A DNA stretch of 64,000 nt from Bacillus mycoides (GTDB lineage Bacteria; Bacillota; Bacilli; Bacillales; Bacillaceae_G): contig NZ_LXLV01000027.1 in assembly GCF_001757995.1 (NCBI RefSeq), positions 33,319 through 97,318 on the forward strand. The letters run 5' to 3'. Under the pieces are notes generated by a model. The model ran no database searches, was not told where the DNA came from, and saw nothing but the letters and a program-made list of their open reading frames with translations. This document shows, one piece after another, positions 1 to 8,556 of this stretch. The first letter of the stretch is position 1, and each line of letters opens with the position of its first letter. A program made the translations under genes and the position numbers.

Positions 1-97
1 CTCTAACGACTAAATGATTTTTACATGCTGGGCATTTCCGTTCTGCAGGTTTTACCCCCTGATGATATACATCTCCGGCCGAATGCTCTGATATCCT
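1..97 (-). pseudogene. Fragment of a second Mrr-like nuclease/zinc-finger gene
   Basis: Read on the minus strand, this edge encodes HSAGDVYHQGVKPAERKCPA followed by CKNHLVVR. It closely matches residues about 168-195 of the Mrr-like protein at 41071-41733 (YSAEDVYQGVKPEERKCPTC). The segment is the start of the topoisomerase-type zinc finger. Homology begins abruptly near position 97, beside a recombinase site, so the 5' part is missing here; the 3' part runs off the left edge of the window. It implies that part of the transfer block is present twice on the replicon. Confidence 0.7.
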
Positions 98-110
98 CAA
101 AACACAAAAC

Positions 111-142
111 AAAAGTATACATTGAAAACATTATAAATAAAG
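111..142. repeat. Xer-like recombination site, copy 1
   Basis: A 32 bp sequence, AAAAGTATACATT-GAAAAC-ATTATAAATAAAG, has imperfect inverted half-sites around a 6 bp centre. Near-identical copies lie at 52536-52567 and 57671-57702. This copy directly precedes a tyrosine recombinase remnant, which suggests a core exchange site; the function is inferred. Confidence 0.45.
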
Positions 143-155
143 AGATCGAAAATCC

Positions 156-729
156 ATGAATAAAAAACCACATCTCATTGATGTCCAACCCATTCGAACA
201 AAAGAACAAATTGAAGATATGAAATGGGCCCTAAAACACCACTGTTCAGAACGAGACTATATTCTATTTCTAATTGGAATCAATACAGGATTACGTGTCA
301 GCGATTTACTCCAAATCGAAATACAAACTATATTAAAGTTAAAACGAAAATAGAGAAAAGAATTCAAGATCAAAGAGGGAAAAACAAAGAAAGAACGCAT
401 GATTAATCTTACTTCTATTTTTGATGAGATCTACTCATATGCTCAAACCCTAAAAAAACACCTGGTTATTCCCTCCCCGAGAAGGAGATCAACCCATTAG
501 TAAGATCCAAGCTTATCGACAATTGCAAAAAGCCGGAAACTTTGCCGGTGTAGAATCTATTGGGACCCACACCATGCGCAAAACCTTCGGTTATTGATTC
601 TATAAACAAACAAAAGATGTAGCCATGTTGCAAGAAATACTCAATCATAGTACACCACAAATTACACTTAAATATATTGGTATCAATAAAGAAGAAAAAG
701 ATAACATACTAGATATATTTTATATTTAA
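156..729 (+). pseudogene. Tyrosine recombinase/phage-type integrase, decayed
   Basis: The 5' part reads through NTGLRVSDLLQI, the first arginine box of tyrosine recombinases, then stops at 351. Homology continues in other frames. The 3' part (about 500-729) holds IGTHTMRKTFGY, an in-frame TGA, and then LQEILNHSTPQITLKYIGI, which supplies the H-x-x-R box, second histidine and candidate nucleophile tyrosine. At least one frameshift and one nonsense codon break the gene, so it is probably inactive. The intact family (about 180-200 residues) does site-specific recombination on phages and plasmids. A candidate target site lies immediately upstream. Confidence 0.75.
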
Positions 730-795
730 TAAATCAACTAAAATTTCAAAAATATGATAATCTATCACTTACTATATCTAAATAAGGAGATGAAA

Positions 796-894
796 ATGAC
801 AATACAAAACATAATTTACAATACCTTATCTTTCTTAAATAAACATCGTACAAAAAAAATATATATTGAAATCCTATTTGAATATGTCAAATAG
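796..894 (+). CDS. Hypothetical 32-residue peptide
   Basis: A short frame, MTIQNIIYNTLSFLNKHRTK and on to FEYVK, follows an AAGGAG box six bases before the ATG. An alternative ATG at 790 is too close to that box. It sits between the integrase remnant and a strong terminator at 913-964. No family is recognised. It could be a chance frame. Confidence 0.35.
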   Translation: MTIQNIIYNTLSFLNKHRTKKIYIEILFEYVK

Positions 895-912
895 GAAAGC
901 TTATATTCTATA

Positions 913-964
913 GTTAACAAAAATAAACCAGATGCTTATCAGCATCTGGTTTATTTTTGTTAAC
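913..964. terminator. Bidirectional terminator
   Basis: A perfect inverted repeat with 24 bp arms and a 4 base loop (arms begin GTTAACAAAAATAAACCAG). A and T tracts on both sides suit termination of the lipoprotein gene on the minus strand and of the short plus-strand peptide gene. Confidence 0.9.
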
Positions 965-982
965 TTAATGTCTATGCCTTTT

Positions 983-2014
983 TTATGCTGCAGGTTCTGT
1001 TGGAGTTGGTTGAACAGGAGTTACTTTCCCGCCATCCATTTCACCATTCATCATGAATTGATTCATAAATTCACCAATCATTTTTTGCAACTCATCCATT
1101 GGAACAATGTTCTTTTCAGAAGTATCGAATGTGAATTTGATTGGTTTATCGATAGATTTGATATCAGAATGAATATTCATATCAAATTTAAATGTTTCTT
1201 TTTCATCTTTAGGATTTTTTGCTTCGAAATGAATTGCTGCATCCTGTTTTTTAATTATTTTTCCATCCATTGTATAAATTAAAGAAACAGAAGATTTACC
1301 AAGGTTTGCACCTTCCAATTCTTTCTTAAAGTCTGCAATTTCTTGTTTTGTTCCAGTGAAGTTTTTCATTGTAGACATTTCATCAAATATCTTTTCAATC
1401 ACTGCTTTTAAAGCTTTACCTGTTAATTTCACAGTATATACATCTTTTTCTTTTGTAAAGTTGTCTTCAGGAAGCGCTTTGATTGCATCTAATAACAATT
1501 TCTGTACTTTTCCTTGGATTTCCGTAGATTCTTTTATATCTACTTCTCCTAAATCTTTCATATCCATTTTGATAACTTTTCCTTCTAGAGTAGAAAAACT
1601 ATCACCAGGAATGCCAGCTAATTGTAATAGTGATTTTACATTATTCGCTTTTACATATAAAGCCTTTTTCCCTTCATCCATAAGCATTGGAATCGATATA
1701 TCCATTTTCATTGCATCTGTTTTAATATTTGCACCAATTGTTATTTCATCTTTTTTTGCATCTTTATCTGTTTTTGAATCAACTGTAATTGATATGTTTT
1801 TTAACATATCAATTGCCGCTTTATCTTCTGGTTTCATATCTTTCGCATTAGAATCGAGTTTAATAGAAATTGAACCGCTTGATTCCATTTGTTTTGCATT
1901 TAAAATGTTTTCTGTTGACGAAACAACTGTTTCTTTTGCAGATTTTCCACACGCAGATAAAGCGAAAAGACTTAAACTTGCTACAACCAATAATCCCTTT
2001 TTACCAAACTTCAT
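983..2014 (-). CDS. Secreted lipoprotein of unknown role
   Basis: The start MKFGKKGLLVVASLSLFALS follows an AAGGGGTGG ribosome site; an in-frame upstream ATG at 2035 lacks one. The signal peptide ends in the lipobox LSAC, so the mature protein is predicted to be lipid-anchored on the outer face of the membrane. The remaining roughly 320 residues are lysine- and aspartate-rich and soluble, with a proline/threonine tail. The pattern resembles Bacillus LppX/DUF6612-like lipoproteins, but no catalytic motif is visible. The gene is monocistronic and ends at the palindromic terminator at 913-964. A minus-oriented 20 bp repeat array lies about 150 bp upstream. Confidence 0.85.
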   Translation of the reverse strand: MKFGKKGLLVVASLSLFALSACGKSAKETVVSSTENILNAKQMESSGSISIKLDSNAKDMKPEDKAAIDMLKNISITVDSKTDKDAKKDEITIGANIKTDAMKMDISIPMLMDEGKKALYVKANNVKSLLQLAGIPGDSFSTLEGKVIKMDMKDLGEVDIKESTEIQGKVQKLLLDAIKALPEDNFTKEKDVYTVKLTGKALKAVIEKIFDEMSTMKNFTGTKQEIADFKKELEGANLGKSSVSLIYTMDGKIIKKQDAAIHFEAKNPKDEKETFKFDMNIHSDIKSIDKPIKFTFDTSEKNIVPMDELQKMIGEFMNQFMMNGEMDGGKVTPVQPTPTEPAA

Positions 2015-2079
2015 AAAACCACCCCTTCCATACATTAATATATCTCTTCTATCTTAACAATCATATAGAAGAATTTAAT

Positions 2080-2113
2080 GGTGTTTTTTTGCACCACCTA
2101 CCGAAAAAACACC
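2080..2113. other. Hairpin upstream of the lipoprotein gene
   Basis: GGTGTTTTTT and AAAAAACACC form a 10 bp stem. It lies in the 5' region of the minus-strand lipoprotein gene and could be a terminator for upstream transcription or a leader structure. Confidence 0.5.
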
Positions 2114-2166
2114 TTACGCCTGCAATTCACTAAAGACAAAATCATATCATAATCGTTAATTTCTAG

Positions 2167-2212
2167 TTTCAAAACGGTGCAATTTTTTATAAACAGTACG
2201 ACTTAATTTCAA
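2167..2212 (-). repeat. 20 bp-period repeat array, reverse copy
   Basis: On the minus strand this reads GCTTTGAAATTAAGTCGTAC then TGTTTATAAAAAATTGCACC and GTTTTGAAAC. It fits the family AAAGTYRCGNYGTTTTGAAA seen at 19385, 41967, 44591, 54130, 56034 and 58325. As in those places, it lies upstream of, and in the same orientation as, the next gene. Confidence 0.6.
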
Positions 2213-2247
2213 AGCTACATAAGGATTCTCAAAACTCACCATATATC

Positions 2248-2487
2248 TTATTTTTTTACATTAACACCCACTCTTATAGCCGTTTCCACTTGCTTATTAG
2301 TTACAACTAATTTTTGGAAGGGGTTATGTACGAGTATTGGTGTTAAGTCATATACTCCTGTTGCTTTTGTAATTGAAATCTTAGAATTAAGACTTACAAT
2401 GGTTCTGGTGCAAATATATAATAAAGAACAAAAATAGCGATAAATCCCTAAGATGTAAATACGAGTTAATTTTCGAATTAAATCCAA
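2248..2487 (-). pseudogene. Unrecognised gene tail joined to an IS240-type end
   Basis: The minus-strand frame ends with KISITKATGVYDLTPILVHN, which looks protein-like, then runs to a stop near 2248. Its N-terminal half is low-complexity. At 2401-2416 the plus strand carries GGTTCTGGTGCAAATA, matching the IS240-type terminus at 63570. The simplest reading is a 3' gene fragment cut by a former IS. No function is assigned, and the stretch from here to 3023 shows nothing else coding. Confidence 0.3.
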
Positions 2488-3023
2488 ATTTTCTCACCTA
2501 AAATTTTTCAAATACATTTTTGTTTAATTTTAATAGATTATTATTCATTCATCAATTTATATATAATGAAGAACAAATCACCCATTATGGGCGCTTAACT
2601 TTTCTATCGAAAACAAAGTCAACGTCATCATCTTCATTAATACTTTAAAGTTCACCATACTCATTTCAGTAAAATAGTTTCAAAGTCCTTCATTGTAATA
2701 TAATGGTACCTTAAATGCATTTTTACTTTATTTGGATATGTACCATTACATGAAATTATGTATTATTTCGTCTAAAAAAATCTTTTCATGTCGATTCATG
2801 TAGATTAAACTTTAAATATAATGGTTTTATATTTTTGATTCCCCCTCCTCATAGGAGAAATAAAGGGTTGTTGTCATTTTCATAATAGTAAGCGCTTATA
2901 AAATATCCAATCATTTCGATATGTAATATTTCATAAAACATTGTAGGTTTATTTTTAAAAATATTCAGGGGAAATAGACAAAATTCAACAGAATAATTTA
3001 TCAGACGGGGAGAAAATGATTGT

Positions 3024-3161
3024 ATGTATCCAAAATTTATTGATAAAATGGCGTTTTCGAAAGCGCATAAGGAGTTATTAATTAAACTGTATAATAAAGA
3101 AATTACAAGAAGCGAGTATAATCAATTGGTAGATGTTTTTTATCGTCCACAACAAAAATAA
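3024..3161 (+). CDS. Small SHOCT-like protein, 45 aa
   Basis: The frame MYPKFIDKMAFSKAHKELLI continues to YNKEITRSEYNQLVDVFYRP. A GGGGAG box lies 11 bases before the ATG. The segment LIKLYNKEITRSEYNQLV has the hydrophobic pattern of short SHOCT-type modules (L-x-x-L-Y-x-x-G-x-I-T-x-x-E-Y), which usually cap longer proteins. Here the module stands alone. The resemblance is by eye. Confidence 0.5.
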   Translation: MYPKFIDKMAFSKAHKELLIKLYNKEITRSEYNQLVDVFYRPQQK

Positions 3162-3504
3162 ATATGAAGTACGTGTTTATTGTTCTATGTCTTTTATAAT
3201 AACAAAGTTCGTTTATATCATTTTTTGGCAAGCTTTTTTGCTAGGTTGATGGGCATATGGCCGTATTCCTTCTTCAATATGTTATCTCAAACTTTTTGAC
3301 ACATTGTTTTTCATAGAAATCACACCATATCAAAAGGTGTACCCTTTGATACGAAAATAATTTACATGAAATTATTGTAATTTTATTTAAATTATTTAAA
3401 ATATAACATTTACATATTAATGATAATCAATTAATTTTAAAGGATCCACAATGGTGATATTCAGTCTTTGTACAATTGGATTATGAAGTAATGTAGTGAA
3501 AATA
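3162..3504. other. Intergenic, weak IS231-like end
   Basis: At 3240-3259 GCTAGGTTGATGGGCATATG resembles the IS231-type terminal repeat found intact at 49582-49598 and 63348-63359. No partner end or transposase is seen here. Nothing else is recognisable in this stretch. Confidence 0.4.
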
Positions 3505-3579
3505 ATGAATGGCACAGCAAAAATATATAACTATGTATTATTTGTATTTATCTTACCGGCAATAATTTATTATTTATAA
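3505..3579 (+). CDS. Candidate 24-residue hydrophobic peptide
   Basis: MNGTAKIYNYVLFVFILPAI and IYYL form one membrane-spanning segment with a short polar head. The stop codon is followed after 13 bases by a strong terminator (3593-3633), which argues for a small transcription unit. The ribosome site is weak. It could be a small membrane peptide or a chance frame. Confidence 0.35.
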   Translation: MNGTAKIYNYVLFVFILPAIIYYL

Positions 3580-3592
3580 GCTTCTTATCAAG

Positions 3593-3633
3593 AAGGAAAA
3601 AACACTAGCTTAATGACAGTGTTTTTTCCTTTA
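3593..3633 (+). terminator. Rho-independent terminator
   Basis: AAGGAAAAAACACT pairs with AGTGTTTTTTCCTT, giving a 14 bp stem and an 11 base loop. It closes the small unit before the 89-residue membrane protein. Confidence 0.8.
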
Positions 3634-3679
3634 TAATCTATGGAGCAATATATTTTATTTAAACAAAAAAGAGGCTATT

Positions 3680-3949
3680 ATGATTAAAAAAAAGAGAATA
3701 GGCACAATTATATCGATTTTAATACCGGTTTTATTGATTTTATCTATTGTTAATGTTGCATACAAAATTATTTTAACTGAATTTTTTGGAGTCTCTATAC
3801 TTTTACCAGTATTTCTTTGTCCAATTGGATTTATCCTAGCTATTTTTTCTTATCAAATAGATAAAAATATTGGAGCGAAAATCGGGATAATATTAAATGT
3901 GGTAGTATTCTTGATTCCTTTTATTTGGGTGATCGGAAAAATTATGTAG
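3680..3949 (+). CDS. Small integral membrane protein, 89 aa
   Basis: After a basic start (MIKKKRIG) there are three predicted membrane helices, near residues 8-27, 36-57 and 65-86. A GAGG box precedes the ATG. The layout resembles short Bacillus membrane proteins of unknown function (DUF4064/YtpI-like size), but no motif identifies it. It stands alone between two terminators, at 3593-3633 and 4001-4041. Confidence 0.65.
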   Translation: MIKKKRIGTIISILIPVLLILSIVNVAYKIILTEFFGVSILLPVFLCPIGFILAIFSYQIDKNIGAKIGIILNVVVFLIPFIWVIGKIM

Positions 3950-4000
3950 TTGAAATGTAAGCCGGACATATCTCCTATATCACTAAATCTATGAAGAAAT

Positions 4001-4041
4001 AAAAAAGGAAGAGAATTTTTATAATTCTCTTCCTTTTTTAT
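4001..4041. terminator. Rho-independent terminator
   Basis: AAAAAAGGAAGAGAATT pairs with AATTCTCTTCCTTTTTT around a short loop. It lies about 50 bases after the stop codon of the 89-residue membrane protein. Confidence 0.9.
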
Positions 4042-4243
4042 TTACGAGAAATTTCGTTTTCAATTGTTGTTTAGTATTTCGAAAAATGCTGTAGAATTTT
4101 TCTCTTTCATTATAACAGTATAAAAGTTGGTTTTAAGATGCAATATTGCATATAGAAATGTATTGATATCAATATAAACGCTTACCATTATGAAAGCATA
4201 AAGTTGCATCACATCTTAACACATAAGCAGAGGAGGAAATAAT

Positions 4244-4309
4244 ATGGAAATGGAAATCGCAATGGTAATTTTAAAATTTGTAACAGAACCTTTAAAAGCA
4301 GGAATATAA
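4244..4309 (+). CDS. Candidate 21-residue peptide gene
   Basis: MEMEIAMVILKFVTEPLKAG then I. A consensus AGGAGG box lies seven bases before the ATG. About 190 bp of gene-free DNA precedes it, and a hairpin plus a strong terminator (4414-4449) follow, so it forms its own compact transcription unit. The middle is an amphipathic to hydrophobic helix. This organisation resembles type I toxin peptides, signalling peptides or modulin-like peptides, but no known family is recognised. Confidence 0.5.
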   Translation: MEMEIAMVILKFVTEPLKAGI

Positions 4310-4413
4310 GTTCATTATTACACAATTATTAGGAATAACTTTTCATACAAATGATCCGTATATCAAAGATGAATTGCTGTGCAGATCATTTGTGTGAGCA
4401 AACTTTAAACAAG

Positions 4414-4449
4414 AAAAAGAATTCCAGAATCTTAAGGAATTCTTTTTTT
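4414..4449 (+). terminator. Rho-independent terminator
   Basis: AAAAAGAATTCC pairs with GGAATTCTTTTTT. A second, looser stem (CAAATGATC with GATCATTTG, about 4351-4393) lies between the 21-residue peptide and this terminator. No gene is seen from here to 4826. Confidence 0.85.
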
Positions 4450-4825
4450 ATGCGTAATTATAAATTTAATATTTTTTACAAATGATCTTAATTTTATTAA
4501 CTAAACAAAAAAAACATACTACGTATGCCTTATTGTTTAGTTCAATATTGTTTGAACAGTAAGTAACCTTTCTCTTAACTATTTTAAAAAAAATAGCATG
4601 ACTTAATCATTTTCATTAAGAGGTACAGCCACATATCAATTAACTTAAGATATATCTTTATATAAAGGTAACGTTTTTTAAGTAGTTTTTCATTACCTTT
4701 TACGGATATTTTAAATTAAATTCCACAGATGTAGATAATGTTATTTTTTCTAAAAAATGTTATCATTCTATTTGTCATAAAAAACTCACATTTAATGTGA
4801 TAAAAAATTGAGGGGTTGGACTAAC

Positions 4826-5584
4826 ATGATCAGTGACTTAAAAAAAGAAGCCTTATCTTCAATAAGGGGCAATTGGGGATTAGGAGTAGGAGTAACGCTT
4901 CTTTATTATGGAATTCCTGCAATTGGTATGTTTATAATTGGATGTTTAATATTTATGCTGTTTAGCTTAATTATTGGAATGATAGATCCCGATAGTTTTG
5001 TAGAGTACTCGGTAACAGGAGAAGCAATAGCTGACTCATCAGCCGTCTTTTTTCTAGGACTTGCTACTGTAATTATGTGGGCTATTATATTTATTATTTA
5101 TATTGCTACACAAAGCATTATGGGTTACGGCTATAATAATTTCACTTTGCGTTTAGCAAAAAAAGAATCTACTACAATTAGTGATTTATTTGAAGGATTT
5201 AAGAAAAATAATTTATTTAGATCTTTGAAGTTAGGTATCTTGCAGACTATACTTATCCTTTTGTGGAGTTTATTATTAATTGTTCCAGGTATTATAAAAT
5301 TTTTCTCTTATTCTATGGCGTACTATATTTTAATAGAAAATCCAGAATATACAGCAAGTGAAGCGATTAAAAAAAGTAAAGAAATGATGCAAGGACATAA
5401 ATTAGATTTATTCATAACATGGTTGAGTTTTATCGGATGGTTTATTTTAGGTTCTTTGGTAGGAATATTTACACTAAATATCCCATACCTTTGGATTAAT
5501 CCATATTACACTACAACAATATCGCACTTCTACTTAAATTTATCTAAAAGGGAAAATAATATGGAAGAACTAAGAGTTAACTAG
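4826..5584 (+). CDS. DUF975-family integral membrane protein
   Basis: The protein starts MISDLKKEALSSIRGNWGLG, with a GAGGGGT box 11 bases upstream; an in-frame TTG at 4808 overlaps that box and is less likely. The N-terminal LKKEAxxxLRGNW motif, a central glycine-rich helix pair and a late S-E-A-I-x-x-S-K-x-M-M-x-G-H-K segment are typical of DUF975 proteins. These are Firmicute polytopic membrane proteins of about 250 residues and unknown role. About six membrane helices are predicted. It appears monocistronic. Confidence 0.85.
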   Translation: MISDLKKEALSSIRGNWGLGVGVTLLYYGIPAIGMFIIGCLIFMLFSLIIGMIDPDSFVEYSVTGEAIADSSAVFFLGLATVIMWAIIFIIYIATQSIMGYGYNNFTLRLAKKESTTISDLFEGFKKNNLFRSLKLGILQTILILLWSLLLIVPGIIKFFSYSMAYYILIENPEYTASEAIKKSKEMMQGHKLDLFITWLSFIGWFILGSLVGIFTLNIPYLWINPYYTTTISHFYLNLSKRENNMEELRVN

Positions 5585-5656
5585 AAGCATCTGTTAGTTT
5601 GAATTAATTTAGAATTAATAATAGCTTACATATCTTCTCTAATGGAGTAGCACCAC

Positions 5657-5744
5657 ATATCCATCAACTTAAGCATTTTGGTTATTCTTAAAGTTAAAGG
5701 CAAGTTAATGTTCTCTTATATTAATAAGAATATTAACTTGCTTT
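5657..5744. other. IS231-like end followed by a terminator
   Basis: CATATCCATCAACTTAAG at 5657 is a slightly altered IS231-type terminal repeat with no partner in place. A 10 bp stem, GCAAGTTAAT with ATTAACTTGC, follows with a T tract at 5701-5744. It could terminate the DUF975 transcript. The stretch to 6000 holds no gene. Confidence 0.5.
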
Positions 5745-6000
5745 TTAGATTTCAGTATAAATTATTTATGGTTTTATTGTATTGTTAGCTTTATAATATC
5801 CAAATTTATCACCTAGTTTTATAATTCAAGCACCTATTAATAGGAAAAAAGAATATTTTATACATTGGTTTTCTTCTAGAAATCCATTTAGACTAGTCAT
5901 GATGAATAATCCTTTTAGTATTTTGTAATTAATTTACAGAATAAATAAAACATGAATTTTGCCCATGTTTTAAACCATATGTATGTTGGAGGAAGCTAAT

Positions 6001-7002
6001 TTGATTTTTTCAAAACTCATTGATCGATACGCCTTGTATGATTTGCATAAAAAAAGAAGTGCAGAGTTTCAGTATGCTTCTCTTTCTAACACCTCACTAA
6101 GTGTAAAGGACATAGATTCCTTTTATAAAGTAACACCATATGACATTCATTTTGACATGAAGCATTCACAACAGGAAAAGGAATACTTAGTTGGACACTT
6201 CAAATATAAAAGTTCAGTTCAATCTGGTGATTCACGCAACGACTCTGTAACTGGAGAAGTATACTTACATAAAAATGAAGATACACCTCATGTCATCTTT
6301 GTTCATGGTTGGCGAATGGATTCTAACGAACGTGTAAAAAAAACATTTCACGACCATATGAACAGCTTGAGCTGGAATATGTATTATTTCACTCTACCCT
6401 ATCATTTTGAAAGAGAACCTGAACAATCCCTTTTCAGTGGAGAATACATGGTAAGTGCCCATATTGAACGAACTGTACAAGCAACTAGACAAGCGGTAGC
6501 TGATTTACGAACTTTGATCAAATGGATTAAAGCAAATAAAAAAGGTCCCCTGATTCTAATAGGAATCAGTTTAGGTGGGTTTATTACTAACCTAACAGCT
6601 CTTGTTGAACCAGAGATTGATGTATTAGCATCCATTTTCTACGCGAATCGACTTTCTTATTCTATTTGGAAGACAAATCCAGGTAAGTTTATTAAAGAAG
6701 ACTTGGAACACCATGGTGTAACTTATGATGATTTAATAGATTATTGGAAAATCACTGAACCGAGTCAAGCATTACCAAAAGTAAAAAAAGAAAATATTTT
6801 ATTAATTTCAGGTAAGCACGATCTATACGTACATTCTGAGGACACGGACTACTTGTGGAAATCCTGGGAAAGACCTACGCGATATATTTATACATGCGGA
6901 CATGCTGGGATTGTTCTTAAACGTAAAAAAATTGCGACTGATACTATCAATTTTATTCAGAATCGATTGAACTACTCCCACTTACCTGCAAATTCACCCT
7001 AA
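6001..7002 (+). CDS. Alpha/beta hydrolase, C-terminus replaced by IS sequence
   Basis: A TTG start at 6001 is chosen because TTGGAGGA lies 10 bases upstream. An alpha/beta-hydrolase core is visible: the oxyanion strand VIFVHGWRMDS, the nucleophile elbow LIGISLGG (Ser), a late acidic segment ISGKHDLYVHSED, and a final CGHAG histidine. Similar proteins are annotated as uncharacterised esterases. From codon 323 (position 6967) the last residues, LNYSHLPANSP, are encoded by the right end of a TnpB-type IS relic, so the native C-terminus has been replaced. The catalytic triad is upstream of this and should be intact. Confidence 0.75.
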   Translation: MIFSKLIDRYALYDLHKKRSAEFQYASLSNTSLSVKDIDSFYKVTPYDIHFDMKHSQQEKEYLVGHFKYKSSVQSGDSRNDSVTGEVYLHKNEDTPHVIFVHGWRMDSNERVKKTFHDHMNSLSWNMYYFTLPYHFEREPEQSLFSGEYMVSAHIERTVQATRQAVADLRTLIKWIKANKKGPLILIGISLGGFITNLTALVEPEIDVLASIFYANRLSYSIWKTNPGKFIKEDLEHHGVTYDDLIDYWKITEPSQALPKVKKENILLISGKHDLYVHSEDTDYLWKSWERPTRYIYTCGHAGIVLKRKKIATDTINFIQNRLNYSHLPANSP

Positions 7003-7135
7003 AGTGGGAGATGAATAAGTACAGATTTTATCGGACTCTCTTTCATTATACTATCCCCATAATTCCTACGTTTAAGAGACGATTAGCTTCGACTCTTAGG
7101 TTTAGTTCAGTGTTAATATCTTTGTCTTGATATTT
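6967..7135 (-). mobile_element. IS605/IS1341-type relic: TnpB tail and right end
   Basis: On the minus strand, 7135-7046 encodes KYQDKDINTELNLRVEANRL and LNVGIMGIV, matching the C-terminal D-x-N-A-A-x-N-I-x-x-x-G region of TnpB. It is followed by a right-end hairpin, CTCCCACTT with AAGTGGGAG (6976-7011), ending in GTAGTTCAA at 6967. The rest of tnpB is gone. The element end overlaps the 3' end of the neighbouring hydrolase. Confidence 0.6.
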
Positions 7136-7186
7136 ACTCCAAGAAGGAAAATCCCACACCAAATGATGTTATTTAAGGCATTCATG

Positions 7187-8011
7187 TTAAGTATTTTCGG
7201 CCTTCAAAATATTGTGTAGTTTTTCAGCAAACTCTTGATGAAGCTCTGAATTGTAGGCCCCATGATGCCCAGGAAACTCCACAAACTTTGTTCCCAATAG
7301 TTCTGTTAGTACGGCCGAACACCGGTAAGCAAAAAATTCTCGTGAGGCACTTCCGCCAGCTGGAAGCACTTGCATAGGTGAAGATTTTAATCTAGCCTTC
7401 AATGCATCAATGGCTAGCGAATAGTTTATTATCCCCGGAATTTCATGCTCAACAAAGTACGTTGAATTACTTAAAAGACGCTCTGTTTTCCCATCCTTCG
7501 AGTGGCCACAATTGTTAGTATCCACTTCTGAAATTGATAGTAACTTTACAACCTCATTTCGATGATTCTCCTTAAGATATTCCAAGAATTGTTTTGCCTG
7601 TACAAGCTCATTGTCATATAAAAGTTGCAATAAAACCGGTTCGTGTGGGATAATCATCCGAATCTGTCCCGGATGTCGTATGCATAAATCAAGTCCGATG
7701 ACAGCACCAGAGCTACTTCCAAATACGTACGCTGGTTCATCGGTCAGTTTAGCTAGTAGGCGGTGAGCATCATCACTGTGTGTCTCTACTTGATAATCCT
7801 CAGTTCGATTAGCGAGATTGCTACGAGAATGGCCACGTCGATCGTAAGTAACAACAGTATACCGGTCAGCAAGATGATTGGCGACATTATGAAACTTATC
7901 AGCATCACCACCTCCACCATGGATTAAAAGAAGGAGTGGACCTGCACCTCGTACCTCATAATAGATGTTTGCTCCAGGTACTTGCAATGTTCCATTTTTT
8001 ACTACGCTCAT
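7187..8011 (-). CDS. Alpha/beta hydrolase
   Basis: A complete 274-residue alpha/beta-hydrolase. It has the oxyanion loop LLLIHGGGGDADKF, a strand-loop TVVTYDRRGHSRS, the nucleophile elbow VFGSSSGAVIG, and a C-terminal histidine in FPGHHGAY. This layout is typical of epoxide-hydrolase or esterase-like enzymes acting on small molecules in the cytoplasm. The substrate cannot be read from sequence. The start follows a GGAAGATC region. It is monocistronic and convergent with the other hydrolase, to which it is not closely similar. Confidence 0.85.
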   Translation of the reverse strand: MSVVKNGTLQVPGANIYYEVRGAGPLLLLIHGGGGDADKFHNVANHLADRYTVVTYDRRGHSRSNLANRTEDYQVETHSDDAHRLLAKLTDEPAYVFGSSSGAVIGLDLCIRHPGQIRMIIPHEPVLLQLLYDNELVQAKQFLEYLKENHRNEVVKLLSISEVDTNNCGHSKDGKTERLLSNSTYFVEHEIPGIINYSLAIDALKARLKSSPMQVLPAGGSASREFFAYRCSAVLTELLGTKFVEFPGHHGAYNSELHQEFAEKLHNILKAENT

Positions 8012-8556
8012 TTGTAGATCTTCCTTTCTTCTGTCATCTCCCTTAACCTTACACGATTGGCGAATGGTATAAAATATAAGGATTAACTATGAAACAAACT
8101 CGCCATATGAAAAGGCGTTACTCATCATTTCACCAGTGGCTCCTTTTTATTGACATAAATTATTGTAGTTTAAAGATTAACCCTCCTTATGCAATATTAC
8201 ATATAAAAATCTTTATTGGGTCTGTTATAATTTTAAGAGTAAATTATTCATCCATTAATTTACTCTATCCATATCTATAGTTATGGAAACCCTAATTACA
8301 TATAAAAAAAGAGAAGAACATTGGTGAGTTCTTCTCTTTTTTTATTTACTTAAGATTACAATTCACAGTACTTATTGCAATTGCTTTAAGCTGACTTTTA
8401 AATTATAAATTCTGATTTTCATACTTCCTCACGAGCCGATAAAAGGAAAAGAGTATCTGTTCCTTCAAAATTAAGTTATAAAAGAATTTTATTTTCCTGT
8501 AACACATTATTTATCCTGCTATTCGCGGGCAGTACGCTTCCGCACTAAATAAATTT
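8012..8556. other. Gene-poor stretch with one terminator
   Basis: The only clear signal is a terminator at 8303-8344 (AAAAAAAGAGAAGAAC with GTTCTTCTCTTTTTTT). A 63-codon plus-strand frame at 8089-8280 has no ribosome site or protein-like composition and is not called. Confidence 0.6.

Noticed and set aside
1356-2057. Open frame of 233 codons on the plus strand
   Set aside because: It is the antisense shadow of the lipoprotein gene; composition is serine/phenylalanine-rich and no ribosome site is present.
8089-8280. 63-codon plus-strand frame before a terminator
   Set aside because: No ribosome site, and the composition is not protein-like.
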